This document shows, in pieces, positions 1 to 7,239 of a DNA stretch of 32,160 nt (positions within the stretch are counted from its first letter, which is position 1; each line of letters opens with the position of its first letter). A program made the position numbers and the translations under genes. The DNA is from Coriobacteriaceae bacterium (GTDB taxonomy: Bacteria > Actinomycetota > Coriobacteriia > Anaerosomatales > SLCP01), in assembly GCA_003563465.1 (NCBI GenBank), contig PWVH01000067.1, positions 1 to 32,160 of the forward strand. The letters are read 5' to 3'. A model generated the notes under the pieces. The model was not told where the DNA came from and made no database searches. It was given only the letters and a program-made list of their open reading frames with translations.

Positions 1-504
1 GATCTCTTGAGCGCCACCAGGGCCGAGGAGCTCTTCACTCCCTCCAGGCTCGAGCCCGTATCGATGTCCGTGTTGGCCGAGGAGGTCGTCTCCTCCTTGG
101 AGCACACCTCCGGCCACGCCATCCAGGCACATGCGCTGTGTGAGGGCATGGTGATCGGCGAGGAGAGACGGTTGCGGCAGGTGCTGGTAAACCTGATTGC
201 GAACGCGATCAAGCATACGCCCGACGACGGCCGGATTGACGTGACGGTTGACTGCAGGGAGAACCGCGTTGTGACTCTGGTCGAAGATGAGGGCCCGGGG
301 ATTCCCGAAGAAGACCGCGAACACGTCTTCGAGCGCTTCACCCGTCTCAGGCGTGAAGGCCTTGAAAGCCCGGGAGTCGGGCTGGGACTCTACATAGTGC
401 GCGCCATCGTGGAAGAACATGGCGGCAGCGTGCGCGTGCGGGATCGAGGCGATGTCCCCGGTGCTCGCGTAGTGGTAGAGCTCCCGGAGGCTGACGAGTC
501 CTGA
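1..504 (+). CDS. Sensor histidine kinase, C-terminal part (cut by window edge)
   Basis: The reading frame is open from base 1, so the N-terminus (sensor, membrane segments and probably the phospho-acceptor His) lies outside the window. What remains is the GHKL ATP-binding domain of a two-component kinase. An N box (NLIANAIKHTP) is followed by a G1 box (DEGPGIP), an F box (VFERFTR) and a G2 box (GVGLGLYIVR), in the usual order and spacing. This domain binds ATP and phosphorylates the conserved His, which then passes phosphate to a response regulator. It meets ddl tail to tail, with 6 bp between the stop codons. The input signal cannot be told from this fragment. Confidence 0.93.
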   Translation, partial: DLLSATRAEELFTPSRLEPVSMSVLAEEVVSSLEHTSGHAIQAHALCEGMVIGEERRLRQVLVNLIANAIKHTPDDGRIDVTVDCRENRVVTLVEDEGPGIPEEDREHVFERFTRLRREGLESPGVGLGLYIVRAIVEEHGGSVRVRDRGDVPGARVVVELPEADES

Positions 505-510
505 CGGACG

Positions 511-1452
511 TCAGCGTTTCTCCAAAGCCAGTTCGACCAGCCTTTCGCAAAGCTGGGGGAATTCGATTCCCGCAGCCCTTGCAGCATCGGGCAGAAGGCT
601 CGTCTTTGTCATGCCGGGAATGGTGTTAATTTCGAGCATCTGCACCTGCCCGTCGGCGTTCACGATCGTATCCGAGCGCGACATTCCTCGGCATCCCAGT
701 GCCCGATGCGCTCGAATGGCGAGGCTTTGACACTCGGAACGGGCCTCCTCGCTGACCCGGGCGGGGATGATGTGGCGACTCATGCCCGGGACGTACTTGG
801 ACTCATAATCGTAGAACTCGTGCTCGGGAACGATCTCTAGAGTCGGCAGCGCGGTCAACTCGTCGTTGCCGATAACGCCGACGGTCACCTCCACTCCGGC
901 AACGAACTCCTCTACGAGCACGCTGTCGTCGAAGCGGAAGGCTTCGTCTATGGCAGAGGGGAGTTCTTCTGGCTCGTGCGAAATCGTCACCCCTATCGCA
1001 GATCCTTCGCTGGCAGGTTTGACCACGGTTTTGGTGCCCAGTTTCTCGGTGATGCTTTCGATGTCAGGGGGTTCTTCGCGTCGGACGTGCACGTAGGCGG
1101 GCGAGGGGATTCCTGCTTGTGCGAAGAAATGCTTGGACATCACCTTGTCCATTGCGAGCGCGCTTGCCAGCACCCCCGAACCTACATAGGGGAGATCGAG
1201 CAGTTCGAGCATTCCCTGAACGGTGCCGTCCTCACCGAACCGGCCGTGAAGGCACACGAACACGACAGTCGGCGAGGCCTCGGTGAGCGCCGTGATGAAG
1301 CCTGGAGCGCCGCTGTCGATGCACACGGTCTCGTACCCGATGCTTTCCAGGGCGTCGGCAACCTGCCGACCGGTGTTCAAAGACACCTCGCGTTCGGCCG
1401 AGCGCCCCCCCATCAGTATGGCCACTCGTGGAGCCGGGACGATGTCGGCCAC
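511..1452 (-). CDS. ddl: D-alanine--D-alanine ligase
   Basis: This cytoplasmic ATP-grasp enzyme joins two D-Ala to make the dipeptide end of the peptidoglycan stem. The 313-aa length is normal. Visible motifs are the N-terminal MGGRSAEREVSLNTG, HGRFGEDGTVQG, LPYVGSGVLASALAMDK, the ATP-binding KPASEGSAIGV, the EEFVAGVEVTVGV strand, and the metal-binding C-terminal MLEINTIPGMTKTSLLP. The start is GTG, preceded by AAGGAG about 6 bases upstream. An acidic membrane protein ends 25 bp upstream on the same strand, so the two are probably co-transcribed. Confidence 0.96.
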   Translation of the reverse strand: MADIVPAPRVAILMGGRSAEREVSLNTGRQVADALESIGYETVCIDSGAPGFITALTEASPTVVFVCLHGRFGEDGTVQGMLELLDLPYVGSGVLASALAMDKVMSKHFFAQAGIPSPAYVHVRREEPPDIESITEKLGTKTVVKPASEGSAIGVTISHEPEELPSAIDEAFRFDDSVLVEEFVAGVEVTVGVIGNDELTALPTLEIVPEHEFYDYESKYVPGMSRHIIPARVSEEARSECQSLAIRAHRALGCRGMSRSDTIVNADGQVQMLEINTIPGMTKTSLLPDAARAAGIEFPQLCERLVELALEKR

Positions 1453-1477
1453 GATGACTCCTTCCCTCAGCCGGCCG

Positions 1478-2014
1478 TCACACGAGGCCGAGCCGCAACG
1501 CGTCTACCAGCAACAAAGCCGTCCACCAGGCTACGACACCGAAGAGCGTGGCTGCGGCCCCTCTTACGAGGGCCGCTGTAAGCAGGCCGCTTCTTTCCCC
1601 TCGCTCTCGTCTCCTGAGTGCGAACAGCCATACGGCCCCCGAGAGCACGGGGCCGAAAGCCGCCAGAAGAAGCCCGGTCATGAGGAGAACCGGATAGACC
1701 GGGTCGTCCAAGGGGACCGCTGCAGCATCGGGCCCGGTGAGCAAAAGGGCGGTCGCCGTAGCCTGCGCGGCCCACAAAGCCAGGTAGACGAGGAAGGGCC
1801 AAGTGGCAACCGGGTTGCGCGGCCTGGTCGGCACTGCCTCCCGCTCCTCGGCGGTTGGCTGTAGCGCCTCCTCGGCGGTCATCTCCTTCTCGGAATCCTG
1901 CGCGGCCCCGTCGGCCCCCTCTGCAGCCATCTCCTCGTCTGCCTCCACCGACTCTTCTGCCGCCGGCTCCTCGGCCAGCTCCTCCTTGGCAGTCGGCGCT
2001 TGCTCCCCGTCCAT
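1478..2014 (-). CDS. Acidic-N-terminus membrane protein, function unknown
   Basis: I do not recognise a named family. The 178-aa product has a strongly acidic, Ala/Glu-rich, probably disordered cytoplasmic N-terminus (about residues 1-60). Three predicted membrane helices follow, at about 70-93, 107-132 and 143-170, with a basic loop (RRRERGER) between the second and third. The ATG start has a GAAAGG-type site upstream. It lies 25 bp upstream of ddl in the same direction, which suggests an envelope role only by association. The gyrB-gyrA spacer in this window encodes a protein of similar design (acidic tail, then membrane helices), without clear sequence similarity. Confidence 0.75.
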   Translation of the reverse strand: MDGEQAPTAKEELAEEPAAEESVEADEEMAAEGADGAAQDSEKEMTAEEALQPTAEEREAVPTRPRNPVATWPFLVYLALWAAQATATALLLTGPDAAAVPLDDPVYPVLLMTGLLLAAFGPVLSGAVWLFALRRRERGERSGLLTAALVRGAAATLFGVVAWWTALLLVDALRLGLV

Positions 2015-2108
2015 AGGTGCCTTTCTTCGCTTCGCCCTGAGAAGGAGTCTACGCGAGCTGCAGACACCGCGTCGACCTCGGTCGTGCCCGGACTCTCTCT
2101 CCAGCTAG

Positions 2109-2145
2109 CAGGTGCGAGACCGCCGAGCCGGCAGGCGCAAGACCG
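2109..2145. repeat. Two 14-bp direct repeats in the divergent promoter region of htrA
   Basis: CAGGTGCGAGACCG at 2109-2122 recurs as CAGGCGCAAGACCG at 2132-2145 (12 of 14 identical), with starts 23 bp apart. They lie in the 291-bp gene-free stretch between the divergent membrane-protein and htrA genes. Tandem sites spaced about two helical turns apart can bind an activator or response regulator, but this role is a guess. I see no convincing -35/-10 pair nearby. Confidence 0.4.
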
Positions 2146-2234
2146 TCGTCCGTTTCTCAGTGACGCGCTATGGTGCTTTCGTGCATTTTCCCACACACCT
2201 AACACTGGGCCCTATACCGGGCATACTATGTGCA

Positions 2235-2256
2235 TAGCTGCTTGCTAGCTGCTTGC
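2235..2256. repeat. Perfect 11-bp tandem repeat upstream of htrA
   Basis: TAGCTGCTTGC occurs twice back to back, 50-70 bp before the htrA start. It could be a regulator-binding site in the leader or simply a slippage duplication. Nothing else in the surrounding gene-free 2015-2305 stretch is clearly identifiable. Confidence 0.45.
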
Positions 2257-2305
2257 ACGCATGTGGCGTTCGAAGAGTTGTCAGCCGACTCATAGAGGTG
2301 GACGA

Positions 2306-3697
2306 ATGTACGAAGACCATTCCGAAGAGCAGGGCCCAGCGCGTCCGGGTGAGCTTCCCGCCGAACGAACGGAAGGTTTCTCTGCCCAGGGCAGACAGCC
2401 TCCGCTGCCCGGTACTGAGAACATCCCGCACGAGCCCCCGCCTTCTGCCCCAACACCTGCTCCTATAGCCCCTCCCCCTGGTGAGCGTCCCGGCCAGCCA
2501 GGCCCGACCCGAGGAGCTGTGGTGGCTATCGCTCTTGCAGTCGCCCTGTTCGCGGGCTCGATCGCCGGAGGCTTCGGTGGCTTCGCCGGTGCCTGGTTGG
2601 CGACTCACCGGGCTGAAGCTCCTGTGGCCGACACCGTGCGGGTCGTTCCGCCTGAGACCGACGAGCCGGTAGTCGCCGCAGCCGCTGCTGCGTTGCCCAG
2701 CGTCGTGAACATCGATGTGTCGGGCTCCGCTTCGATGGAAGTCCAACCTGAGCTGCCAGAGGGCCACCCAGGCGTACCAAGGCGCGGCAACGGCTCCGGC
2801 GTCGCTTTCCGGGCGGCCGAGGACGGCGGGACCTACATCCTTACGAACGCTCACGTAGTCGCCGAGGCGGACTCAATAGTCGTGACCGGGGTGGACGGCG
2901 AGCGTCGCCGTGCCGAACTCATCGGATCCGACGCCGAAACCGACATAGCCGTCGTCAGTGTAGCCGCAGAGCTTCCTCTGGTCGACATCGGGGACTCGGA
3001 TGACCTGCTGGTCGGCCAATCGGTGACCGCAATCGGCTCTCCCTTCGGCCTGTCCCACTCAGTCACCTCTGGAGTCGTCTCCGCCATAGGCCGCTCCCTG
3101 CCAGGGCCAGGAAGCCAGCGCGGCGTATACCCGCTCGTAGACGTCATCCAGACCGATGCGGCAATCAATCCTGGTAACTCTGGCGGGGCATTGGTGGACC
3201 GCGCCGGGAGTCTTGTCGGCATAAACACGGCCATATTCTCCGAGACCGGAACCAGCGGCGGTATCGGCTTCGCTGTTCCGGTCAATACGGCAGTCAGAAT
3301 CGCCGACCAGCTGATCTCTCACGGTCGAGCCGAGCACCCGTTCCTCGGAATCATCGGCCAGGACGTCACTCTAGACATCGCAGAAACAGAGGGCCTTCCC
3401 GTTGAGCAAGGGGCCTTCGTCGTAGAGCCCATCGAGGGCACCAAGGCCGACGAGGCCGGCATTCTCGCAGGCGATGTCATCGTCTCGCTCGATGACCAGC
3501 CGATACGCTCGATGGACGACCTGATTCTGCAGGTACGTCGCCGCGACATAGGCGACCGCGTATCCCTCGGCATATGGCGAGAAGGCGAGCTCATCGAGCT
3601 GGTGATGGAAGTGGGCATCAAGCCCGAGGACATCGAACTCCCTGAGTCCGAAACACCAGCCGTTCCGGAGGACCCAGACGACCAGGAACAAGACTGA
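2306..3697 (+). CDS. Membrane-anchored trypsin-like serine protease with PDZ domain (HtrA/DegP family, S1C)
   Basis: The protein degrades or refolds damaged proteins outside the membrane. The start chosen is ATG 2306 with GAGGTGG 4-5 bases upstream (463 aa); an in-frame ATG at 2261 lacks a ribosome site. A Pro-rich cytoplasmic N-terminus (about 1-68) precedes one membrane helix (about 69-100, Gly/Ala-rich). The protease domain has its catalytic triad at His183 (TNAHVV), Asp213 (ETDIAVV) and Ser292 (NPGNSGGALV). One PDZ domain follows (about 335-430), then an acidic Pro/Glu tail. This layout is typical of actinobacterial and Gram-positive HtrA proteins. The gene stands alone and is divergent from the ddl operon. 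Which HtrA paralogue this is cannot be decided. Confidence 0.95.
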   Translation: MYEDHSEEQGPARPGELPAERTEGFSAQGRQPPLPGTENIPHEPPPSAPTPAPIAPPPGERPGQPGPTRGAVVAIALAVALFAGSIAGGFGGFAGAWLATHRAEAPVADTVRVVPPETDEPVVAAAAAALPSVVNIDVSGSASMEVQPELPEGHPGVPRRGNGSGVAFRAAEDGGTYILTNAHVVAEADSIVVTGVDGERRRAELIGSDAETDIAVVSVAAELPLVDIGDSDDLLVGQSVTAIGSPFGLSHSVTSGVVSAIGRSLPGPGSQRGVYPLVDVIQTDAAINPGNSGGALVDRAGSLVGINTAIFSETGTSGGIGFAVPVNTAVRIADQLISHGRAEHPFLGIIGQDVTLDIAETEGLPVEQGAFVVEPIEGTKADEAGILAGDVIVSLDDQPIRSMDDLILQVRRRDIGDRVSLGIWREGELIELVMEVGIKPEDIELPESETPAVPEDPDDQEQD

Positions 3698-3748
3698 GGG
3701 CGTTGCCCGGGGCCCCGTCGCTGATGTCATGCGGATGAGGTCCCCGGG

Positions 3749-3800
3749 CTATAGGTCAGCTGCTGCAAGCGGGCCTATACGTCAGCTGCTGCTCGCGCGA
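3749..3800. repeat. 26-bp imperfect tandem duplication at the 3' end of the cytochrome gene
   Basis: Unit 1 (3749-3774) and unit 2 (3775-3800) share CTATA-x-GTCAGCTGCTGC followed by a similar GC-rich end. Unit 2 contains the stop codon and last codons of the minus-strand cytochrome gene; unit 1 is a copy just beyond it. This looks like a local replication-slippage duplication in the 84-bp convergent spacer. Confidence 0.6.
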
Positions 3801-5140
3801 TGCCGCAGGATGAAGTAGGCGAGTATCGCCGCTATCAACGCCATCGCCGCTGCCGTCATCACGAGCAGTAGCCCGCCACCAGCGGCCGGCGACGCGCCTG
3901 GCGCCTGGCGACGGGCCGCCTCTGCCTCGGCCTCCGACGTGTATACCAGCGTCGAGGCCGAGGTCATCGTCGTTGTCGGCACGTCCACTCCCGCCTTCTC
4001 GGCGAACTCCTCGGTGCACGAGCGGTAGTAGAGCGTGGCTGTCAAGGCCAGCGGTCCATCTTCAGGCATAACCGCTTCCCAGGTGTTCTCTACGGACTCT
4101 CGCGGCGGGATGCGATCGTCGCTATCGACTGCCACGGCATCCCAGATTTCGACGGGAGCGTTGCCGTCAGCGTCGGCGAACACGGTGTGGAACTCGCGTT
4201 TGTCGACAAGAGTCTCCGAGCCATCGGGCCCAGTCGCAACCAGCTCCACCCACATTCGCCGGAAATCCGTCAGTCCTGTGGGCAGGTAGTGTCCCGCTCC
4301 GACGTTGGTGATCCGCACGGTAGCGGCCACCGCACCACCGCTCTCGACGACATCCGGCGCCTCCAAATCTATCTCCGCGGCCGCCTGCAAACGCTCCTCG
4401 GCGAGCACCGGGTCGCCCAACGCCACGTTCCCGCCCACGAAAGTCATGGTGTAGATGTGCGGCCGGTCTGGCCCGCCTGCCGCAGCCCTGCCCGGATTCG
4501 GCTTTGTGACGCCGGGACCGGGTGTCATGTGGCAGTCTTGGCAGACGATTCCCTCGCCGGAATACGGTCCCTCGAGCCATTCGGTGTATGTGGCCTCGAG
4601 AACCAGGCCGTTAACGGGGTGGAACACATTGTGGCACGTTCCACAGAACTCTGCAGTCTCGTGAAAGGCAGAATACTCGCTTTCGTGCGAGCGAGAGACG
4701 GCGTCATCATGGGGGCCCCTTTTCACGCCGTCAGGCGTCACTACGATCGATGTGTTGCCGATACGGCCCTCCTGGCGCCCCGTCATCTGATGACAAAGGT
4801 CGCAGGTAACGCCTTCGCCGCCTTGTTCGGAGAAGACGCGGTCTTCGACCTCGCCGGCCATAGCGGCCACTGCGCCGTGACACTCCTCGCAGAACGGCAC
4901 CACCGCGCCGCCGGTCTCGCGGTCCGCCTGCTCCAGCTTGGCCAGGTATAGCGGGTCGGTAAGGGCTTGGGCATGCATCGATCTAGCCCACTGTGTCACA
5001 AGTGCAGCGTGGCAACTGCAGTTCGACGAAGGCTCGAATGCGTCAGCCGGTACCTCCGGCAGCTGCGCTGCAGCTATGCTCGCTGATGCGAACAACATCG
5101 CTAGCATCAATCCGGCGATCCCTGTTCTGGGGCCTCTCAT
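3782..5140 (-). CDS. Membrane-anchored multiheme cytochrome c (c554-like)
   Basis: An exported electron carrier or reductase. From ATG 5140 the protein has 452 aa: a signal peptide (about 1-25), a haem-binding region, a beta-rich C-terminal domain and a C-terminal membrane helix (about 420-445) ending in basic residues. GTG 5146 is a possible start two codons earlier; ATG is preferred because GGGG lies 8 bases upstream. Four canonical haem sites are visible: C84-EE-CH, C113-DL-CH, C166-GT-CH and C200-QD-CH. The position of the first site of this family instead reads C41-S-C43-H44, one residue short, followed by the usual W..SMHAQA stretch. Many His residues are available as distal ligands. 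The substrate is unknown. An extended -10 promoter lies just upstream. Confidence 0.88.
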   Translation of the reverse strand: MRGPRTGIAGLMLAMLFASASIAAAQLPEVPADAFEPSSNCSCHAALVTQWARSMHAQALTDPLYLAKLEQADRETGGAVVPFCEECHGAVAAMAGEVEDRVFSEQGGEGVTCDLCHQMTGRQEGRIGNTSIVVTPDGVKRGPHDDAVSRSHESEYSAFHETAEFCGTCHNVFHPVNGLVLEATYTEWLEGPYSGEGIVCQDCHMTPGPGVTKPNPGRAAAGGPDRPHIYTMTFVGGNVALGDPVLAEERLQAAAEIDLEAPDVVESGGAVAATVRITNVGAGHYLPTGLTDFRRMWVELVATGPDGSETLVDKREFHTVFADADGNAPVEIWDAVAVDSDDRIPPRESVENTWEAVMPEDGPLALTATLYYRSCTEEFAEKAGVDVPTTTMTSASTLVYTSEAEAEAARRQAPGASPAAGGGLLLVMTAAAMALIAAILAYFILRHRASSS

Positions 5141-5187
5141 CGCCACATCCCCATTCTCTTCACTTCTCTAGCGCTCGACAAGCTTGC

Positions 5188-5196
5188 ATTATAGCA
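5188..5196 (-). promoter_or_regulatory. Extended -10 promoter of the multiheme cytochrome gene
   Basis: Read on the minus strand the sequence is TGC-TATAAT: a perfect -10 box with the extended TGn motif. A poor -35 (GGTACA) sits 17 bp upstream, as is common for extended -10 promoters. The predicted leader before the cytochrome start is about 40 nt. Confidence 0.65.
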
Positions 5197-5330
5197 ATGC
5201 TCCTGCCAGGTGTACCTCGACTGTTTCTCCGTTTATGCCGAAGCGTGTGAGTCGCGGCCCCCGTTTGGCAATAACACATCTACGGACGTAATCCGGGGGG
5301 CGCTTCGGGTGCCCATGAGAGGAGAACGAG

Positions 5331-5837
5331 ATGATCGAGAAGGTTCGCTGTAAAGGCTGCGGCTATCTTCACGTCGGCCCGGCGCCAGAGCCCTGCCCCG
5401 TCTGCGGGGCGCCCAAGAGTATGTTCGTCGAGTATGACGGTCCGGGAGACCTTGCCGGAACCAAGACGCTCGAGAACCTAGAGGCTGCCTTCGCAGGCGA
5501 GTCCCAGGCCAACCGCATGTACACTCTTTTCGCCCGAATCGCAGAGCTCGAGGGGCGGCCTGAGGCTCGTGCGGCCTTCGAGCGGGCCGCTGCCGAAGAG
5601 ACCGCGCACGCCCACGGACACCTTGCGTACATGGGCGGGGTCGGCTCCACGGATGACAATCTTGCTAAAGCTGCCGCCGGCGAGGACTACGAGGCCCAGG
5701 ATATGTATCCCTCCTTCGCCGACACCGCCGAGGAAGAGGGTTTCAGCGATATAGCCTACTACTTCCGCTCGGTCGGGCGATTCGAAAAGGAACACCGGGA
5801 GGACTACAAGAAAGCCACAGGAAACACCGACGGCTAG
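5331..5837 (+). CDS. Reverse rubrerythrin (rubredoxin domain N-terminal to diiron domain)
   Basis: This cytoplasmic peroxide-scavenging protein is typical of anaerobes and microaerophiles. The 168-aa product starts with a rubredoxin-like Fe(Cys)4 knuckle (C7-x2-C10 and C22-x2-C25). A ferritin-like four-helix diiron domain follows, with ligand candidates E57 (AGESQANRMY), E90/H93 (EETAHAHGH) and the later EEEGFSDIAYYF...FEKEHREDY helices. In classical rubrerythrin the order is reversed, with the rubredoxin domain at the C-terminus. The ATG has AGGAGA 6-7 bases upstream. rlmN begins 4 bp after its stop, so the two are probably co-transcribed. The 5147-5330 spacer holds the divergent cytochrome promoter; I see no clear plus-strand promoter. 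Confidence 0.93.
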   Translation: MIEKVRCKGCGYLHVGPAPEPCPVCGAPKSMFVEYDGPGDLAGTKTLENLEAAFAGESQANRMYTLFARIAELEGRPEARAAFERAAAEETAHAHGHLAYMGGVGSTDDNLAKAAAGEDYEAQDMYPSFADTAEEEGFSDIAYYFRSVGRFEKEHREDYKKATGNTDG

Positions 5838-5841
5838 ACTC

Positions 5842-6891
5842 GTGGACGAGGCAGGCTCACCGATAATCGGGGTCTCGCAGCTGGACCGTGCAGGGCTGGA
5901 GGCGTGGCTCGTCGCAAGGGGTGAGCCACGCTTTCGCACGGGGCAGCTCATCAGGTGGCTTTACCAGCGAAGCGCCTCCTCGTACGAGGAGATGACCGAT
6001 CTCCCGTCGGCTCTCAGACGCTCACTGGCCGAAGAGCTGCCCGTAGCCCGCCCGGTCCTCGAGAGCTGCCTCGTCTCCGCCCTAGACGATACCCGCCGTT
6101 ATCTTTGGCGGCTCTCAGACAGCGCGACAGTCGAAAGCGTGGGCCTACCGACGCCGAAGCGTCTGACGGTGTGCTTCTCCGTGCAGGCTGGCTGCGCTAT
6201 GGAATGTACTTTCTGCGCGACGGGCAAAGGGGGCTTCGTCCGCAATCTCGGACCGGGAGAGATGGTCGAGCAGGTGCGCCTCACCGCAGAAGACTACGGA
6301 CGCAGAGCCACCAATGCCGTTGCCATGGGCCAGGGCGAGCCGTTCATGAACTACGCTGCGACGCTTGGAGCCTTGCGACTGATGAATGATGCGGACGGCC
6401 TCGCGATCGGGGCTCGTCGCCTTACCATCTCCACTTGCGGAGTCCTAGAGGGAATCACGCGGCTCGCTTCAGAGCCCGAGCAGTTCACGCTCGCCGTGTC
6501 GCTCCATTCGGCAGTACAGTCCACGCGTGACCGAATCATGCCTGCGCTTCGAGGCCAGCCCGTATCGCGACTGAAGACCGTGCTCGCCGACTATGTCACC
6601 CGCACAGGTAGACGTCCGAGCATAGAGTATGCCCTGATGCAAGGCGTGAACGACTCCGATCGAGAGCTTGCCGCTCTCATAGGGTTCTGCCGGGACCTCG
6701 GCTCCCACGTCAATCTCATGCCCGTGAACGAGGTTCCGGCCGCAGGATTCTCCCGCCCGCCCGCTGGTCGAGTCGAGCTGTTCGCCTCGAAGTTGACCGA
6801 AGCTGGAATCGAGGCTTCCGTTCGGGCAGAGAGGGGCTCCGACATCGAGGCGGCCTGCGGACAGCTCACGCAGCGACACAGCCAGAGATGA
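5842..6891 (+). CDS. rlmN: Dual-specificity RNA methyltransferase RlmN (radical SAM)
   Basis: The enzyme methylates C2 of A2503 in 23S rRNA, and of A37 in some tRNAs, using a radical SAM mechanism. The 349-aa length is normal. The [4Fe-4S] motif is C118-x3-C122-x2-C125 (GCAMECTFC) after TPKRLTVCFSVQ. MGQGEPFMNY is the SAM-binding GEP motif. The methyl-carrying C-terminal Cys is C339 in RGSDIEAACGQL. The GTG start follows the rubrerythrin stop by 4 bp and has no strong ribosome site, which suggests translational coupling. The gene converges on the ytxH/parB genes, with 48 bp between. Confidence 0.95.
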   Translation: MDEAGSPIIGVSQLDRAGLEAWLVARGEPRFRTGQLIRWLYQRSASSYEEMTDLPSALRRSLAEELPVARPVLESCLVSALDDTRRYLWRLSDSATVESVGLPTPKRLTVCFSVQAGCAMECTFCATGKGGFVRNLGPGEMVEQVRLTAEDYGRRATNAVAMGQGEPFMNYAATLGALRLMNDADGLAIGARRLTISTCGVLEGITRLASEPEQFTLAVSLHSAVQSTRDRIMPALRGQPVSRLKTVLADYVTRTGRRPSIEYALMQGVNDSDRELAALIGFCRDLGSHVNLMPVNEVPAAGFSRPPAGRVELFASKLTEAGIEASVRAERGSDIEAACGQLTQRHSQR

Positions 6892-6939
6892 CCGGAGATA
6901 TCCCGCCGCACAGACACAGTTGATGCCCCGCCGACACGA

Positions 6940-7239
6940 TCAGCTGGTCGCCTGCGCGCGCGTATAGCGCTGCACGGCTTCCCTGATCTCCCCCACCTTA
7001 CGCCAGGCGACCTCTTCGTCCCGGCCGAGATAGTGCTCTACGCGGCCGCCCAAAGCCACGGCGGCCCGCTCCGCTCGATCCGCCACATTCCGGGCGATTT
7101 CGGCTGCCCGCATCGCCTCGCCCGCGAGCCGGCGCCGGGTCTTCGCTCCGCTGTTCGGGGCGAAGAGAATGCCTGCCACTATTCCGGCCACGACACCCAC
7201 TACTAAGCCGATGGCAAAATATTCCATACGCTCCTTCAT
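6940..7239 (-). CDS. YtxH domain-containing small membrane protein
   Basis: The 99-aa protein has one N-terminal membrane helix (about 7-28) ending in LFAPNSGAKTRRRL, the signature of the YtxH/DUF883-like general-stress family. An Ala-rich amphipathic helical tail follows. Its molecular role is not established. The start overlaps the parB stop (ATGA), and AAGGAGG lies 7 bases before it inside parB. It is therefore the last gene of the rsmG-parA-parB operon and probably translationally coupled to parB. Confidence 0.82.
   Translation of the reverse strand: MKERMEYFAIGLVVGVVAGIVAGILFAPNSGAKTRRRLAGEAMRAAEIARNVADRAERAAVALGGRVEHYLGRDEEVAWRKVGEIREAVQRYTRAQATS

Noticed and set aside
2261..2305. Upstream ATG start for the HtrA protease
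   Set aside because: No ribosome site there, whereas ATG 2306 has GAGGTGG at correct spacing.
3705..3749. Terminator between htrA and the cytochrome gene (GCCCGGGG ... CCCCGGGC)
   Set aside because: The 8-bp arms are 29 bases apart and no T tract follows, so the hairpin is weak evidence.
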